Shown here: piece after piece, positions 31,032 through 43,199 of the stretch | How positions within the stretch are numbered: position 1 is the first letter of the stretch | Layout: every line of letters begins with the position of its first letter | Assembly (NCBI GenBank): GCA_023512835.1 | Contig: CM042092.1 | Coordinates: 47,954,400 to 48,018,399, forward strand | DNA from: Taxillus chinensis | Lineage: Eukaryota > Streptophyta > Magnoliopsida > Santalales > Loranthaceae | Length of the DNA: 64,000 nt | Direction of reading: 5' to 3' | The notes under the pieces: model-generated | What the model was told of the DNA's origin: nothing | Seen by the model: the letters and a program-made list of their open reading frames with translations, nothing else | Database searches by the model: none | Translations under genes and position numbers: made by a program

Positions 31032-33183
31032 TGTTGGACCCCATTTTGTCTGGGTTGGACATACTAACCCCATTTGATGTATATACCTTTTTGCCCATGC
31101 CATATACCTTGTTGAACAGGTCCTTAGAGATTCCCTGCGATTTGCACAAGATGGATGCATTGACACGAACCGAGAAGCCCAAAATTGATAACCTCTGTTG
31201 CCAGCCCCGAAAGTGCCCCAAGATCAACGCTAGGTGATAGAGGATGAAATTTGGAGACTAACGCACTTGACTGAGCTCAATTCTAATTTAAAATGAAGAA
31301 GTTATGGCCAAAATAATCTTCGTCAGAAAAAGTCAAACTTGCCAAAAGACGGCCAATGCCCCTGGTCAAATTGCCCGAAAATGTGCATGTGAGGAATAGT
31401 CCGAAATGTCTATTTAGGCGAATATAGGTATTCTTAAACAATCCCTGAAAGGTTGTCCATTTTGGTATTTTAAGTGGGGGTAAAAGGGTAATTAAAAAAA
31501 ACTTGACTCGTAGCCTCGAAGACTCGAAGCCTCGAAGCCTCAAAGGATCGAAGCCTCGAAGCTTCGAAGCCTGTAAGCCTTCGACCCTCCGACTTGCCGA
31601 CACCTCGACCTCCGAATCTACAACCCTTGACCTATGATCTTCGACATGCTGACACTTCGACCCGTTGATCGTTGACCTTCGACCCATTGACGGTTGACTT
31701 TTGACCCACCGAAACTTTGCCCCTGCCGACACTTCGATCTGCTGACACTCCGACCCTTTGACCTCTGACCTTCGTTGTTTGGCCTCTTTCGCTAGGCTTT
31801 CTCGCAGTTTGATCACAGGATACGTTTTATTAACTGGCCATTTTTGGCAGAGATGCTTTTCAATGCCTGTCTATTTAGGCGAATACGGGTCTTCCTAAAC
31901 AATCCCTGAAAGGTCGTCCATTTTGGTATTTTAAGTGGGGGTAAAAGGGTAATTAAAAGTTGACTCGTAGCCTCGAAGCTTCGAAGCCTGCAAGCCTTCA
32001 ACCCTCCGACCTACCGACACTTCGACCTCCGAATCTACGACCCTTGACCTACGACCTTCGACCTGCCAACACTTCGACCTATTGACCGTTGACTTTCAAC
32101 CCGCAGAAACTTTGACCCTGCCGACACTTCGATCTGCCGACACTCCGACCCTTTGACCTTTGACCTTCGCTGTTTGGCCTCTTTCGCTGGCTTTCTCGCT
32201 GTTTGATCATGGGATACGTTTTATTAGCTGGCCATTTTTGGCAGAGATGCTTTTCAATGCCTGTCAGTCACATGTGTCAATAAAAAACCAAAAAAGGCAA
32301 TCATAGATCGACAGTCCACCCGACAAAGCATAGAATCTGGAACTTAATAATGCTGGGATTAATAATACACCCGACGAAGCATTAAATGCAGCAATTAATG
32401 AGATGCATCCAAATCTCTTTAAAATCAGTATCCTCTCCAACGAAAAACAGAGATTCACGCCCAGAAAGAGAGGAGATTTCCACCAGAAAAAGAAAGGAGG
32501 AGAACTTTGCTGCCATCTTCATACCCGGCTTCCTGATACGAAAAAAAGAGAAGAGAGAATCCAGAGATTACGCCCAAAAAAAAAACCCCCCTTTCTGATT
32601 TACTGCCATTCTATCTCAAATTCGCCCAACTACTGCATTAAAAAGAAACAACAACTTTCTGCTATTCTGCAATCAAAAATCGCCCATTCTTTCTAAATCC
32701 CTTTTCCCTAATACCTCGTTACAGCTCTCCTTTTTCCCAGCAAAGGAAAAAAAAAACAACTCCAGTTTCAGCCCTCTCTTTCTACGTTTTCATCACAAAA
32801 AACGCCAATTCATTTTCATTCCCTATTCCTTACACCCACTCTCCTCAATTCCAACCACAAAAAATCTTAATCCCAAAAAAGATACATCATCCTCCTTTCC
32901 CACATTTTCTACCCAAAACCCAGAAAAAAAAAATTCATCTTCTCTCATCTCCACACATCACTGCAATCTCCAAATCAAAATCCCAACTGATTTTTGCCAT
33001 TTGCGCTATTGGAACTTGGTGATTTGGTAATTCGAGCAGGCGACAATCGGCGTGGACAGGATTCACACAGTAGTCCAGTGTTCGAAGCTCTAAAGTCGGT
33101 TCTATAATCCTAGCTGATTTCTGTCCTTTATTATTTCTTAGCTTATTTATCTTCATATTTGATGTAATTTCTTAGTCTTTTCT

Positions 33184-33218
<35 letters not shown>

Positions 33219-34182
33219 TTTCTTTTTTCAGTTGTTGTTATGTGTTGTATTTTCCTTGTGTTTTCCTTTTTATGTTGTTAACATATGTTGTATTTTCCTT
33301 GTATTTTTTTTCTGTATATATTGTATGTTATAATATGTAAAGAATAGTAAGAAAAAGGAGAGAGCAAAGAGAAGAATGAAAACGAAAAGGAGAAAAAAGA
33401 GAAAAAAAAAGAAGAAAAAGAGAGAGGGTGGTTTTGTTTTTTTATATTATTTTTGTATGTCAAAACCACACAGTTCACGTTTTATTTTGATATGCATGTA
33501 TTTTGATATGGTCAATTCTTAAAAAAACAAAAAAGAACAAACAAAAAAACAAAACATTTTCCACAAAATGTTTTCAATAAAAGCTTTTCAAAATGTTTTC
33601 AAAAATGTCTCCTTAAAAAACAAAAAAAAAAACCAAAGCAAAAAAAACAAAAATGTTTTGCAATAAAATGTTTTCCAAAATGTCTTCCAAAAAAAAAAAC
33701 AAAAAATAAAAAAACAAAAAAAACAAAAACAAAACAAAAAAAACAAAACAAAAACAAAATCGTAGGATTTCATTTTCCACCTCAAATAAAAAAGCAAAAA
33801 AACAAGATTTTTAGGATTTCCTTTAGAGATTTAGGGTAAATCAATTTTAACTATAACTTTGACAAATAACTTAGTTAAATAAAAAGCATAGACTTTCTAG
33901 GAAAACAATAGTGCCTCAACCGAATCACGGCAGTACAAATAAATAGAAAACCTCCTCCTCCGAAAATAGATACCGAAAGGGCACTGTAGGGGTGCTAATC
34001 CTTCCCTACACGTAACCAAATCCTGAACCCTTCTCTGATAACGCAGACCACACCTTTAAACTACTCAAAATAGAGGGTATCCAACTGTACCCCAAAAACA
34101 GTTGGTGGTGACTCTAAATTTCTCACCATTGGTTTAGTTTGAGCCCACCCCAAACGGGCCCGAACGAAAACCAGTGATGACA
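31032..34182 (+). repeat. 3' LTR of TAT-A (3151 bp)
   Basis: Starts TGTTGGACCCCATTTTG and ends CCAGTGATGACA; both ends match the TAT-B LTR. Inside are a 461/396-bp tandem duplication (31408-32264), TTCGAAGCC/GACACTTCGACC-rich repeats, a (TA)n microsatellite (about 33188-33214) and an A/CAAAA-rich tract (33,520-33,800). No convincing gene is present. Confidence 0.92.
31408..32264 (+). repeat. Large tandem duplication inside the TAT-A LTR
   Basis: Copy 1 is 31408-31868 and copy 2 is 31869-32264. Both open gtctatttaggcgaata and close gcagagatgcttttcaatgc. TAT-B has this segment once, so the duplication arose in the TAT-A line. Confidence 0.9.
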
Positions 34183-34572
34183 CCCCATACTAGGGTATAC
34201 ACAAAATTACTGCACTTGGAAAAGGCTAATTCATGCATTAGAGGTTGGGTATTAAATATTATCACAAAGGAAAGAATTAGATTGAACTAAGACATAATCT
34301 TAAGAAAAATACATCAAATGAAATCTTAACTTTAACCACCTTTATCAATTGAACTTATCTCTACTCAAAACAACATTTCCATCTCTCACATATTTTCAAA
34401 AATCAAATTATTTAAATTCAGTTCTGTTTTTATATTTATTTCACTCAAAAATTCTCTTTATAAGCCATTTAAAATTTCCAAATTCTTTATCCTTCCCTTG
34501 GGTACGATAATCCGGACTTAAACATCCACTTTATTACTTGTCACAATTTGTACACTTGCAAATTGCCGATCA
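34183..34572 (+). repeat. Probable Athila-like LTR 3' end, the insertion site of TAT-A
   Basis: 390 bp of AT-rich sequence. Its end (cttgggtacgataatccgg, then ttattacttgtcacaattt, then tacacttgcaaattgccgatca) resembles the end of Athila-type gypsy LTRs as I remember them. No gene. The left part would lie beyond the TAT-A 5' end, outside the window. Confidence 0.45.
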
Positions 34573-34691
34573 GTGCCACCATCCAGAAGACAGAAGGGGC
34601 GCATGTACGTGCTCACTAAGGCCAACAACCTTGAAACTAAGGCCTTGGTGAACACGGGTATGACCAACAACTTCATCAAGGTGGAGGAAGC
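34573..34691 (+). pseudogene. Fragment of a Ty3/gypsy aspartic protease
   Basis: About 40 codons: GRMYVLTKANN, then KALVNTGMTNNFIKVEEA. This matches the D-T/S-G-A-T-x-N-F strand of gypsy retropepsins, with the catalytic Asp changed to Asn. It stops abruptly where COP-C LTR sequence starts. Confidence 0.6.
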
Positions 34692-35621
34692 TCTTATGAA
34701 CTACTCTGCATCGCCTCTTGTATCTCTACAGATACGTTTCTTGTCTGCACAAAGTATATTTTTGGCTGCTTTATTAAGTCAGGCATATTCCTTGCTTTTA
34801 TAGGTCGGCACCAGTCAAAAACCCTTCGTCTAAGGTTTAGCATGTTTCTCCCTTTGATCTTCACCGTTGAAACATGTTAAACCACATGCGGATGATGTCC
34901 ACGTGTTCTTCAGTACTTAGCGTACTTGAAACCGCTATCTGGGTAATAACTTACTAAAACGGTGAGCTTCTTCGTAGCGCGCTCCGCTCCTTTGCCTAGC
35001 TATAGCCTCGGAGATACTGCCTCGTAGCTTTTCTACGAGTCTACAAGTCTTCCTCTTCAATTCTTCGAGTCTGAGTCTTCGAACTAAGGGCATTTGATCT
35101 TCTAATTCTTTTGCTCTCTGACTTCGAAGCTAGGTCAGAACCAGTGCTTAACTGACATCTCATTCTACGAGCCTAAGAGCACTATGAGTCTTCGAGTCAG
35201 TGATCACCTTATTCTGCCTTGGCTGAATAACTGCCTATGGGTCTCTGCACCAGGTCTTTCAATCTACGGTTTTGAGTCTTTGCTTCGAGTCTGCTAGACG
35301 TGGCTCTACACCTGTCTGCACCTTGGATCGTTGCAACTAGAGGGAGTCTACCCTATGGCCCTTTGAGGCTTGGACCCTGTTCCTCTTCAAGGCTTCGACC
35401 CTATGGTCCTTTGAGGGTCCTATGAGCCTCATGGTCTGATGGTCTACGACCTTCGAGTCAGAACGTACATAGGTAGACTCCCTCTACGAGCTCACTCTAA
35501 GAGATGACTTTACGAAGTTATCCAACCAAGTACAGATCTTTCACCTAGACCTTTGAGCTTGCGGATTCCATTTCCTGCAACATTTTGACAACAATAACAA
35601 CTCAACCTCGTGGGAACAACA
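34692..35621 (-). repeat. Truncated 3' LTR of COP-C (930 bp)
   Basis: Aligns with 41869-42912 of the 5' LTR. On the minus strand it begins TGTTGTTCCCACGAGG after the polypurine tract. It lacks the part equivalent to 41346-41868. Several internal indels relative to the 5' LTR suggest old age. Confidence 0.85.
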
Positions 35622-35636
35622 ATCTCCCCCTTTGGA
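35622..35636 (-). other. Polypurine tract of COP-C
   Basis: On the minus strand, caaagggggagat lies immediately before the LTR start. Confidence 0.85.
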
Positions 35637-35829
35637 ATTGTTGGCAACATACGGAATGCGCAAACCTTTCAAACCACTCCCCCTGAACTCCTCCACTGTG
35701 TGCTCCCCCTAGACACAGTACTCTCTTCTCTTCTCCCCCTTTGCCAACCAATTGCAAAGAAAGAGGGGGGAACCCCACTGATGCCTTACGCGTGAGGAGG
35801 TAGTTGTACAGACAGCCTGCTTCGGTGTC

Positions 35830-36935
35830 TATCAAACAGCACAATGGAGAGGTTTGGTGAGAATATCTGTAGTTTGTTCCTGCGTGGGAACATACACTAA
35901 TTGTACAATGCCCTCTTCCACTTGTTCTTTGATGTAGTGGTATCGATGAGTCGATATGCTTGGTCTTTAAATGCTGAACGGGATTCCTGCTAATATTAAT
36001 TGCACTCTGGTTGTCACACCAGATGTTGACAGGTAACTCCACATTCACTCCCAAGTCTGACAGTTGAGTATTCATCCATACCACTTGAGTACATGCAGAA
36101 TGTGCCGCCACATATTCAGCTTCGGCTGTGCTGCAGGCCACACTGTTCTGTTTACGGTTCAACCATGCAACACTCTTTGAACCCTGATAAAAACAGCAAC
36201 CACTGGTAGATCGTCTATCAACTATATTTCCATCCCAGTTTGCATCAGTGTAAGCCTGTAACTCAATTGAATCCCTAGATGAATATCACAGTCCCATTTC
36301 CAGTGTACCTTGTAGGTATCTAAGAATTCGCTTGACTGCCAGCAAGTGAGACTCCTTTGGATCGACTTGATATCTACTTGCTTGACACACAGCTTGCATT
36401 AAATCAGGTCTAGAGGCAGTGAGGTATAAGAGGCTTCCAATCATACCTCGATACTCTTTTTGATTTACACTCGTGCCTTCCTGATCCTTATGAAGTTTGC
36501 AGCCTGTAGCCATTGGTGTTCCAACAGGCCTGCTATCATTCATACCATACTTCTTTAACAGTTCTCTGGCATACTTGTGCTGTGATATAAAGATTCCTTC
36601 AGCAGTCTGCGTGATCTATAATCCCAAGAAGTATGTTAACTCACTTATAAGAGACATTTCAAATTCATCACTCATTTTCTTAGCAAAGTCTTCATATAAT
36701 CCTAAGTGACTTCCTCCGAATATGATGTCATCTACATAGACTATGGTAGCCAGCCAACCTCTATCTGAATTCAATATATATAAGTTATGATCCACTGTTC
36801 CTCTACTAAAGTTCATTTTCTGTAGATACCCATCCAGTCGGTTGTACCAGGCCCTAGGAGCCTGCTTCAGGCCATACAAGGCTTTCTTTAACCTGCACAC
36901 ATGTGTTTCATCATCAAGAATCTATACTCCATCTG
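35830..36935 (-). pseudogene. COP-C RT C-terminal half and RNase H
   Basis: RT continues with [19 protein letters not shown] and an intact catalytic YVDDIIFGG (near 36,735). RNase H carries NSVACSTAEAEYVAAHSACT and NIWCDNQSAINISRNPVQHL. Stops near 36,614, 36,545, 36,284 and 36,165 and a frameshift near 35,945 break it. The end is estimated from where the shifted frame stops resembling copia RNase H. Confidence 0.85.
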
Positions 36936-36936
36936 G

Positions 36937-37929
36937 TTACTCAATATAAACTTCCTCTTTTAGCAATCCATTCAAAAATGCAGACTTCACATCCATTTGA
37001 TAGGCTTTGAATCTCTTGTGTGCTGTCAATGCAAGAAACATCCTAATCGTTTCTAGCCTTGCCACCGGTGCAAATGTTTCATCTACATCTATACCCTCAA
37101 TCTGAGAGTAGCCCTTGCAGACCAGTCTAGCCTTGTTCCTAATAACCTTGCCATCTTCATTTAATTTATTCCAGAACACCCACTTTGTTCTGATGACATT
37201 TTTACTCTTTGGTCTAGGAACCAGCTCCCATGTCATGTTCTTTTCAATTTGGTCTAGCTCATCATTCATTGCTATGACCCAAGCTTCATCCTCTACTACT
37301 TCTCCAACTATTTTTGGCTCTATCTGAGAGAGCAGTGCAGTAGCCCTTGTAAACCTTCTCCTGGTAGTTACACCTGCTTGTGGATCACCAAGGATCTGAT
37401 CCTTGTCATGCATACTGGACCATGTTCTCCTGGTCTTTTTAGTTGAATTTTCTCCAGGGTTGGACTCTTCCTTCTCTTCTTCATCAGACTTCTCTGAGTC
37501 TGTGTCCTCATCTTTCTTTTCCTTTAAATGCTCAGTCTCTCCTTCCATCTAAGGTTCTGCTACTTCAAAATCTAGATTCTCATCCTCGGTTACATCCTTC
37601 TTCCAATTTTCATCCACTTTAACTTCACTTGAAGTTATAACTTTTCCAGGTCTTGGAAGAAAAACTCTATATCCCTTTGTCTGATATGAGTATCCAACGA
37701 ATGTTCCTTCCTCAGATCTGGCATGAAACTTTCCTCTTCCTTGCTCCTTTATCTTTACGAAGCAAGGGCTTCCAAATATTCTTAAGTATTTGGCTGTTGA
37801 CTTCTTTCCACACCATAACTCATAGGGTGTGCAGTCTATTCTTGGTCTTAATATTACTCTATTCAGGAGATGTACTGCTGTTCTCGTTGCCTCTGTCCAA
37901 AACCTTGCATGAAGATTAGCTTCCAGCAA
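36937..37929 (-). pseudogene. COP-C integrase C-terminus and RT N-terminal half
   Basis: 37,929-37,549 is the integrase C-terminal block (EANLHARFWTEATRTAVHLL; GTFVGYSYQTKGYRVF). After a TAG at 37549 a new frame gives an acidic linker ([15 protein letters not shown]), then the RT start ([57 protein letters not shown]) to a stop at 36937. Confidence 0.87.
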
Positions 37930-38427
37930 TAGTGTTCTGCCTATTTCAATGATAACTCTATTCTTTGTTTCAAAAACTCCGTTTTGGTGTGGAGTTCTTG
38001 TTGCTGACAGTTGATACTAAATCCCATGTTTGTTCAGATATCTCTCAAAGGCTTCATTTGTAAACTCAGTACCCTGATCAGATCTTAGAATCTTAATCTT
38101 TCGAGCACAGTCATTTTCAGCCATTCTTCTATACTTGTTGAAACAGTCTAGAGCTTCTGTCTTGTGCTTTAAATACATAATGCAGGTTCTTCTCGTGAAA
38201 TCATCCACAAATAGAATGAAATACCTTTCACCATTGAGTCCCTTGTTTCTCATTGGTCCACACAGGTCTGTATGCACAATATCTAGAGTTGCTTCTGAAC
38301 TATCCTCCTTCACATGGTAGTAAAATCTCGCTTGTTTTCCATGTAAACATGCTGAGCAGACATGCTCTCTTTCTCTTTTAATATCTGAGAGATCTCTAAT
38401 AGCCTTGCAATTTACAAGTCTTCTCAT
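37930..38427 (-). pseudogene. COP-C integrase core
   Basis: A pre-integrase CX2C half (HVCSACLHGKQARF) leads into the core: HTDLCGPM (first Asp), LRSDQGTEFTNEAFE (second Asp), and, beyond a stop at 38017, NGVFETKNR (Glu). The Asp, Asp, Glu set is still readable across the break. The frame is shifted relative to the protease near 38,425. Confidence 0.87.
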
Positions 38428-38843
38428 GCTCTTCCGATTCGATGTCCCAATCTCCTGTGCCGGAGTTCATTTTCTTCAACCTTTGTAATATGACAGCTAT
38501 GAGTCTTGTTTTCATCAATGACATACAAGTCCCCATCTGTCCTTCTTCCAGCTACTACTGTGTTGCCATTTTCTCTTTTCACCTGACAATCAGTTTTAGT
38601 AAAGATCACTTTATGACCTGCATCACACAGCTGACTGACCGATACTAAATTATATTTCAATCCTTTAACATGCAGAACATCCTTCAGCTTATTCTTTCCC
38701 CATTTGGCTGATCCTAGCCCCTTGATCTTCAGTGAGCTATCATTGCCAAATCTTACTTTGCCAGATTTGTCTTTATTTACATCTGATAGTTTCTTTAGGT
38801 CACCAGTCATGTGACCTGAGCAGCCACTATTTAGGATCCACTA
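38424..38843 (-). pseudogene. COP-C protease and pre-integrase region
   Basis: The frame carries on from gag across a TAG at 38841-38843. The active-site box reads WILNSGCSGHMTGD: the catalytic Asp is Asn (codon 38829-38831), so this protease cannot work as written. The following VLHVKGLKYNLVSVSQLCD block is standard for copia. It ends in a frameshift within HRRLGH. Confidence 0.87.
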
Positions 38844-41201
38844 TCTGTCCTTGATGTCTACTTTCAATGCAATCTCAGCAATATGAGCTATTTCTTTTCC
38901 TTTAGCCATGTAGACTTGTTTTACTTTAAACTTGAAGTGCTCACCTTGTTTTACTTTAGACTTGAAGCACTCCCCCTGAGATGTAGGCTTCATAGTCTTT
39001 TGAGATGCTATCACTTTCCTTTTCTCTTGAACTTTCACAGTATCTTTTTTCTTATTCTTCTCAGGAATAAGTACTCTTCTTGTATTGTGACGTTCACTGC
39101 CACACTTATCACAAACTTCCAAGTCCGAAAGCACAACAAACTTGTTGCTTGTGGTAATGGGCTTTGGCTTCCACCAACATGAAGTTTCTTCATGACCTTG
39201 TTTCTGACAGTAAATGCAGAAACTTCTAACTAGTTTCCTTCTTTCCTTCTGATGCAAGTTCCTTGTGGATGTCTTCATCACAGTTCTAGGACTTTGCACC
39301 GGATACCTCCACCAACAGTGTCTGGCCATGTGTGCCCACATTGCACAGTAGTAACAGTGACCCTGAAAGCTGGTGTTGTTCACCCTCTGAGCAACTGAGA
39401 TCTTCTTCAAAACAAGCTTGGCCTTGATGGCTGCTTTCACAGGTTTACCTTCTTTCTCTAGGGGGACCCGAACACTTGAAGAAATAACGTATGCATTAGA
39501 TTTCTCCACATTCTTGGAATGCTCAGATTTCTGACTGTATTTGGTCATTCCATTGAGCTTGGACTCCTTCGGATGTCTCTTCATCTTCTCATCATCTGCA
39601 CCACCCTTCGTAGGATTATCTGAATTGACAGCCATTCCTGTAACATGCGGTTTCACCCTGTTCTTCTGAGCATCTGGTGCTGTGATGAGTGATGTGATCT
39701 GGGAGCTACCGGAGGTTAAGGCTTGACTGTCTCTATCTTTTGAGATCTTCTGTTGAAGGCCTACCAGTTCTTCTTCAAGCCGTTGGATTGTGGTGTCTTT
39801 GGTGGTAAGTTCTGTGGTGATGTCATCACAAATCTTGATCTGCTCCTCTAACTTGAGCTTTAGACTGACAATTTCCTCGTAGAACTTCTTGGATTCCTCC
39901 AACACCTTATCCTTCTCACCTTTGAATTCATCAAGCTCTCCCTTGGCTAGCTTGAGCTCTCTCTTGAGCTACTTTATCCTGCAACCTCTCTTGATCTCCT
40001 CAATAGCAAGCTCGAGCTCCTCTTCCAGATCTACTTCTTCTTCTACTACCTCATCCTCTTGGGAGGCAGTGCTACCATTGTCTACCTCTATCTTGCCAAC
40101 AAAGGCACAATCTGATGAACATTCCGCTTCATCATTAGATTCAGTAATCTGGCTCATGTAGTTCTTGTGTGAGCCCTTCTTCTTCTGTGGAGCTGCTGGT
40201 CGCCTTGTGGAATTGCTTCTTCGGTATGATGACTTCTTCCACTTTGTATCCTCTTCATCTGAGGCTTCATCATCCGAGTCATTATCTTTCACTTTGCATT
40301 GAGATACAAAGTGCCCCTGCTTAACACATTTAAAGCATCTGAGGGAAAGCCCTCCTTTCCCTTTTCCTCCAGCTTGCTTTCCTGCTCCACTCTTTCTGAA
40401 TTTTCTGGTGAAGTAGGCTACCACCTCATCTTCACCATCTTCATTGTCACTTTCCTCTTGTTCGTCTGAGGGCTCAGCTTCCTTCTTTATTTTTAATTTT
40501 CTCATAGCCTTGAAGGCTACTTCTTTTGATTCCTTGGCTGTGGGCTGGGATGTAGATGCAGATGGCTCTTTATAAGAGTGCATCTTCATCTCGAATGCAG
40601 TCAGACTGCATTGCAACTCCTGTAATGACATTGTCTCCAAGTCTCTGCTGTTTTCCAAAACTTCCACCCTTGGAATGAATCTTTTGGGTAGAACTCTCAA
40701 CACCTTCTTTACTATGGAAAAGTTCTTTTTATTTTTGCCATGACTTCGCATGTCATTGACAATTTCTATTAATCGCACAAAGAACTCCTGTATACTCTCT
40801 TGCTCCTCCATCTTGAGAGCTTCGAATCTCTGAGTATACAGTTGCAGCCTGGTTTCGTATAGTCTATCATAACCTTGATAGACACTTTCGAGTCTATCCC
40901 ATAGATCCTTCGCAACCCTATAGTCCATTACCTTTGTGTATTTAGAGTCTGTGAGTGCTGATGTAATGACACTCAAAGCTCTGCCGTTTAGCTCATAAGT
41001 TCTTCTTTCAGCTTCTATGGGTTCTCTGTCGTTGGCTAGTTCTATATATCCATCTCTGATTACCCGCTCAACGTCCATACCCATGGACATAAACACAGTC
41101 TCCATCCTCGCTCTCCACATCTTATAATTTGTGCTATCAAAGATAGGCACTCTCTTAGTGTAGTTAGAACTGGTACTCGGTCCGCTAAATGGAATCTCCA
41201 T
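38844..41201 (-). pseudogene. COP-C Gag with several zinc knuckles
   Basis: One frame of about 786 codons with a single internal TAG (39969-39971). Residues ~15-210 are the UBN2-type copia Gag core (PIFDSTNYKMWRARMETVF; AKDLWDRLESVY; LPKRFIPRVEVLENS). Next is a canonical CX2CX4HX4C knuckle (CFKCVKQGHFVSQC, near 40,325) and an acidic stretch. The second half has a coiled coil (KFYEEIVSLKLKLEEQI) and two further knuckles (CYYCAMWAHMARHC; CIYCQKQGHEETSC). A third decayed one follows (CDKCGSERHNTRR, final Cys lost). ATG at 41201 is in the expected place after the PBS. Confidence 0.87.
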
Positions 41202-41331
41202 TTATGTATAACTTAAAGACTCTTGCTTGGTCACTAAGTTGTTAAGCCATAAATCTTCAAACAACACAAACTTATCAAGTTGTGAGATCACTTCTCCACA
41301 AAGTGATAGATATGCCTCCAGTGAGAACTAA

Positions 41332-41343
41332 GCTTTGATATCA
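41332..41343 (-). other. Primer-binding site of COP-C
   Basis: On the minus strand it reads TGATATCAAAGC, two bases after the LTR end. It differs by two G-to-A changes from the usual copia initiator-Met site TGGTATCAGAGC. Confidence 0.8.
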
Positions 41344-41345
41344 AT

Positions 41346-42912
41346 TGATATTCCCAGGTTCCAAGCACAGTTATCTTTATATAAGTGTTTGTATATAGAG
41401 AGGGGGGTGAATCTGTATATAATAAAACTTTTTCTTAAGTTTTATGAGTAGGATACTTTGGAGAGATTTCTTTAACGGATGTGGTTTTTGTTTGGGTGAT
41501 ATATTAGTGTTTTATGCACTATCAGTCACAAGCAAGCATGTATGAGAAAGAAAAGACAGAGACACACAATATACGTGGTTTGATCAATGTGATCTACTCC
41601 ATGGTGGTGAGGGTGTACCTATACCGAGTCCAATCCACTATTCTCTTTCTTCTATTCAATAAAACTACAAAAATAGTGTTGCTTCGAAATTTACTCGCTG
41701 TAAGAATCGGTCTAACGCAATCTGCTCCTGCGTTGATGACCGTTTGCTATGCTCGACCTTCAATCACTCCTATACCAGACTCACAATCTGTTCTTTGAAT
41801 GTATAAGGAAGTAGAACAGATTAACTCACTGTCATCTCTTCTTCAATCTTTCTGTCTCTCTCTCTATATCTTATGAACTACTCTGCGTTGCCTCTTGTAT
41901 CTCTGCAGATACGTTTCTTGTCTGCACAAAGTACATTTTCGGCTGCTTTATTAAGTCAGGCATATTCCTTGCTTTTATAGGTCGGCACCAGTCAGAAACC
42001 CTTCGTCTAGGGTTTAGCATGTTTCTCCCTTTGATCTTCACCGTTGAAACATGTTAAACCACATGCGGATGATGTCCACATGTTTTTCAGTACTTAGCGT
42101 ACTTGAAACTGCTGTCTGGGTAATAACTTACTGAAACGGTGAGCTTCAGCACGTTCTGCTCCTTCGTAGCGTTCTCCGCTCCTTTGCCTACCCACAGCCT
42201 CGGAGATACTGCCTCATAGCTTTTCTACGAGTCTACGAGTCCTCCTCTTCGATTCTTCGAGTCTGAGTCTTCGAACCAAGGGCATTTGATCTTTTAATTC
42301 TTCTGCTCTCTGGCTTTGAAGCTAGGTCAGAACTAGTGCTTAACTGACATCTCATTTTACGAGCCTATGAGCGCTATGAGTCTTCAAGTCAGTGATCACC
42401 TTATTCTGCCTTGGCTGAATAACTGCCTATGGGTCTCTACACCAGGTCTTTCAATCTATCGTTCTGAGAGCCAATCTATGACCCTGCGAACTTCAACTCT
42501 ATGAGTCTTCACTTCGAGTCTGCGAGACGCGGCTCTACACCTGTCTGCACCTTGGATCTTTGCAACTACGACCCTTTAACCCTGTTGCCCTTCGAGGCTT
42601 CGACCCTGTTCCTCTTTAAGGCTTCGACCCTGTGGTCCTTTGAGGGTGCTATGAGCCTCATGGTTTGATGGTCTACGACCTTCGAGTCTTCTAATCTTCT
42701 GATCTTCTGATCTACGACCTTCGAGTCATCTGATCTACAGCCTTCGAGTCAGAACGTACATAGGTAGACTCCCTCTACGAGCTGACTCTAAGAGATCACT
42801 TTACGAAGTTATCCAACCAAGTACAGATCTTCAACCTAGACCTTCGATCATGCAGATTCCATTTCCTGCAACATGTTGACAACAATGACAACTCAACCTC
42901 GCGGGAGCAACA
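41346..42912 (-). repeat. 5' LTR of COP-C (1567 bp)
   Basis: On the minus strand it runs TGTTGCTCCCGCGAGG to GGGAATATCA. A TATA box (cctataaaagc) lies on the minus strand near 41,972-41,982. The U3 is rich in TTCGAG/CTACGA words. The flank beyond 42912 is agaca. Confidence 0.87.
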
Positions 42913-43199
42913 AGACATGTCCCTGCTGCAACTCCTAGTAAATCACCTAACACTGGTGAAGCAACAAGAGATGTTACTGATGATGCTTCAGAAGAATCGG
43001 ACTCAGGATTTCCACATAACACCAGACAAGATGTTACGGATATTCATTATACCGGAGAACCTTCAAGTCCGTCCGGACCAGTTAATACTGAAAGTCATAG
43101 TGCCGAAGAACCTCCAAGTTCTTCTGGAACTGTTCATCCTATAGATACAATTGGCTCGGAAGAAGCCCAACCAGCCGATGTATAAGATCCACCCGATCT

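Larger units (their letters stand above)
15673..34182 (+). mobile_element. TAT-A: Tat/Ogre-type Ty3/gypsy element, 5' LTR split by SIRE-B
   Basis: Order is a 5' LTR remnant, PBS, ORF1, gag-pro, intron, RT, RNase H, archaeal-type RNase H, integrase, repeat-rich 3' untranslated region, PPT and 3' LTR. Domain order (integrase last) and dual RNase H define Tat-lineage gypsy; the pro/RT intron and ORF1 resemble Ogre. Two solo LTRs are nested inside. The 340-bp 5' LTR remnant and its 3' LTR counterpart have equal length and differ at about 15 positions by eye (~4%), giving an old but not ancient insertion. The right flank starts cccca. Confidence 0.9.
34692..42912 (-). mobile_element. COP-C: degenerate Ty1/copia element with one truncated LTR
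   Basis: Minus-strand order is 5' LTR, PBS, gag, PR, INT, RT, RNase H, PPT, 3' LTR. The RT and RNase H wording (FEMSLISELTYFLGL; MIGSLLYLTASRPDLMQ) is closest to the SIRE/Maximus side of copia, but there is no third ORF. The 3' LTR has lost its distal ~520 bp. The right flank is Sirevirus pol (SIRE-D); the left is a gypsy fragment, so the two flanks do not match. Confidence 0.85.
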
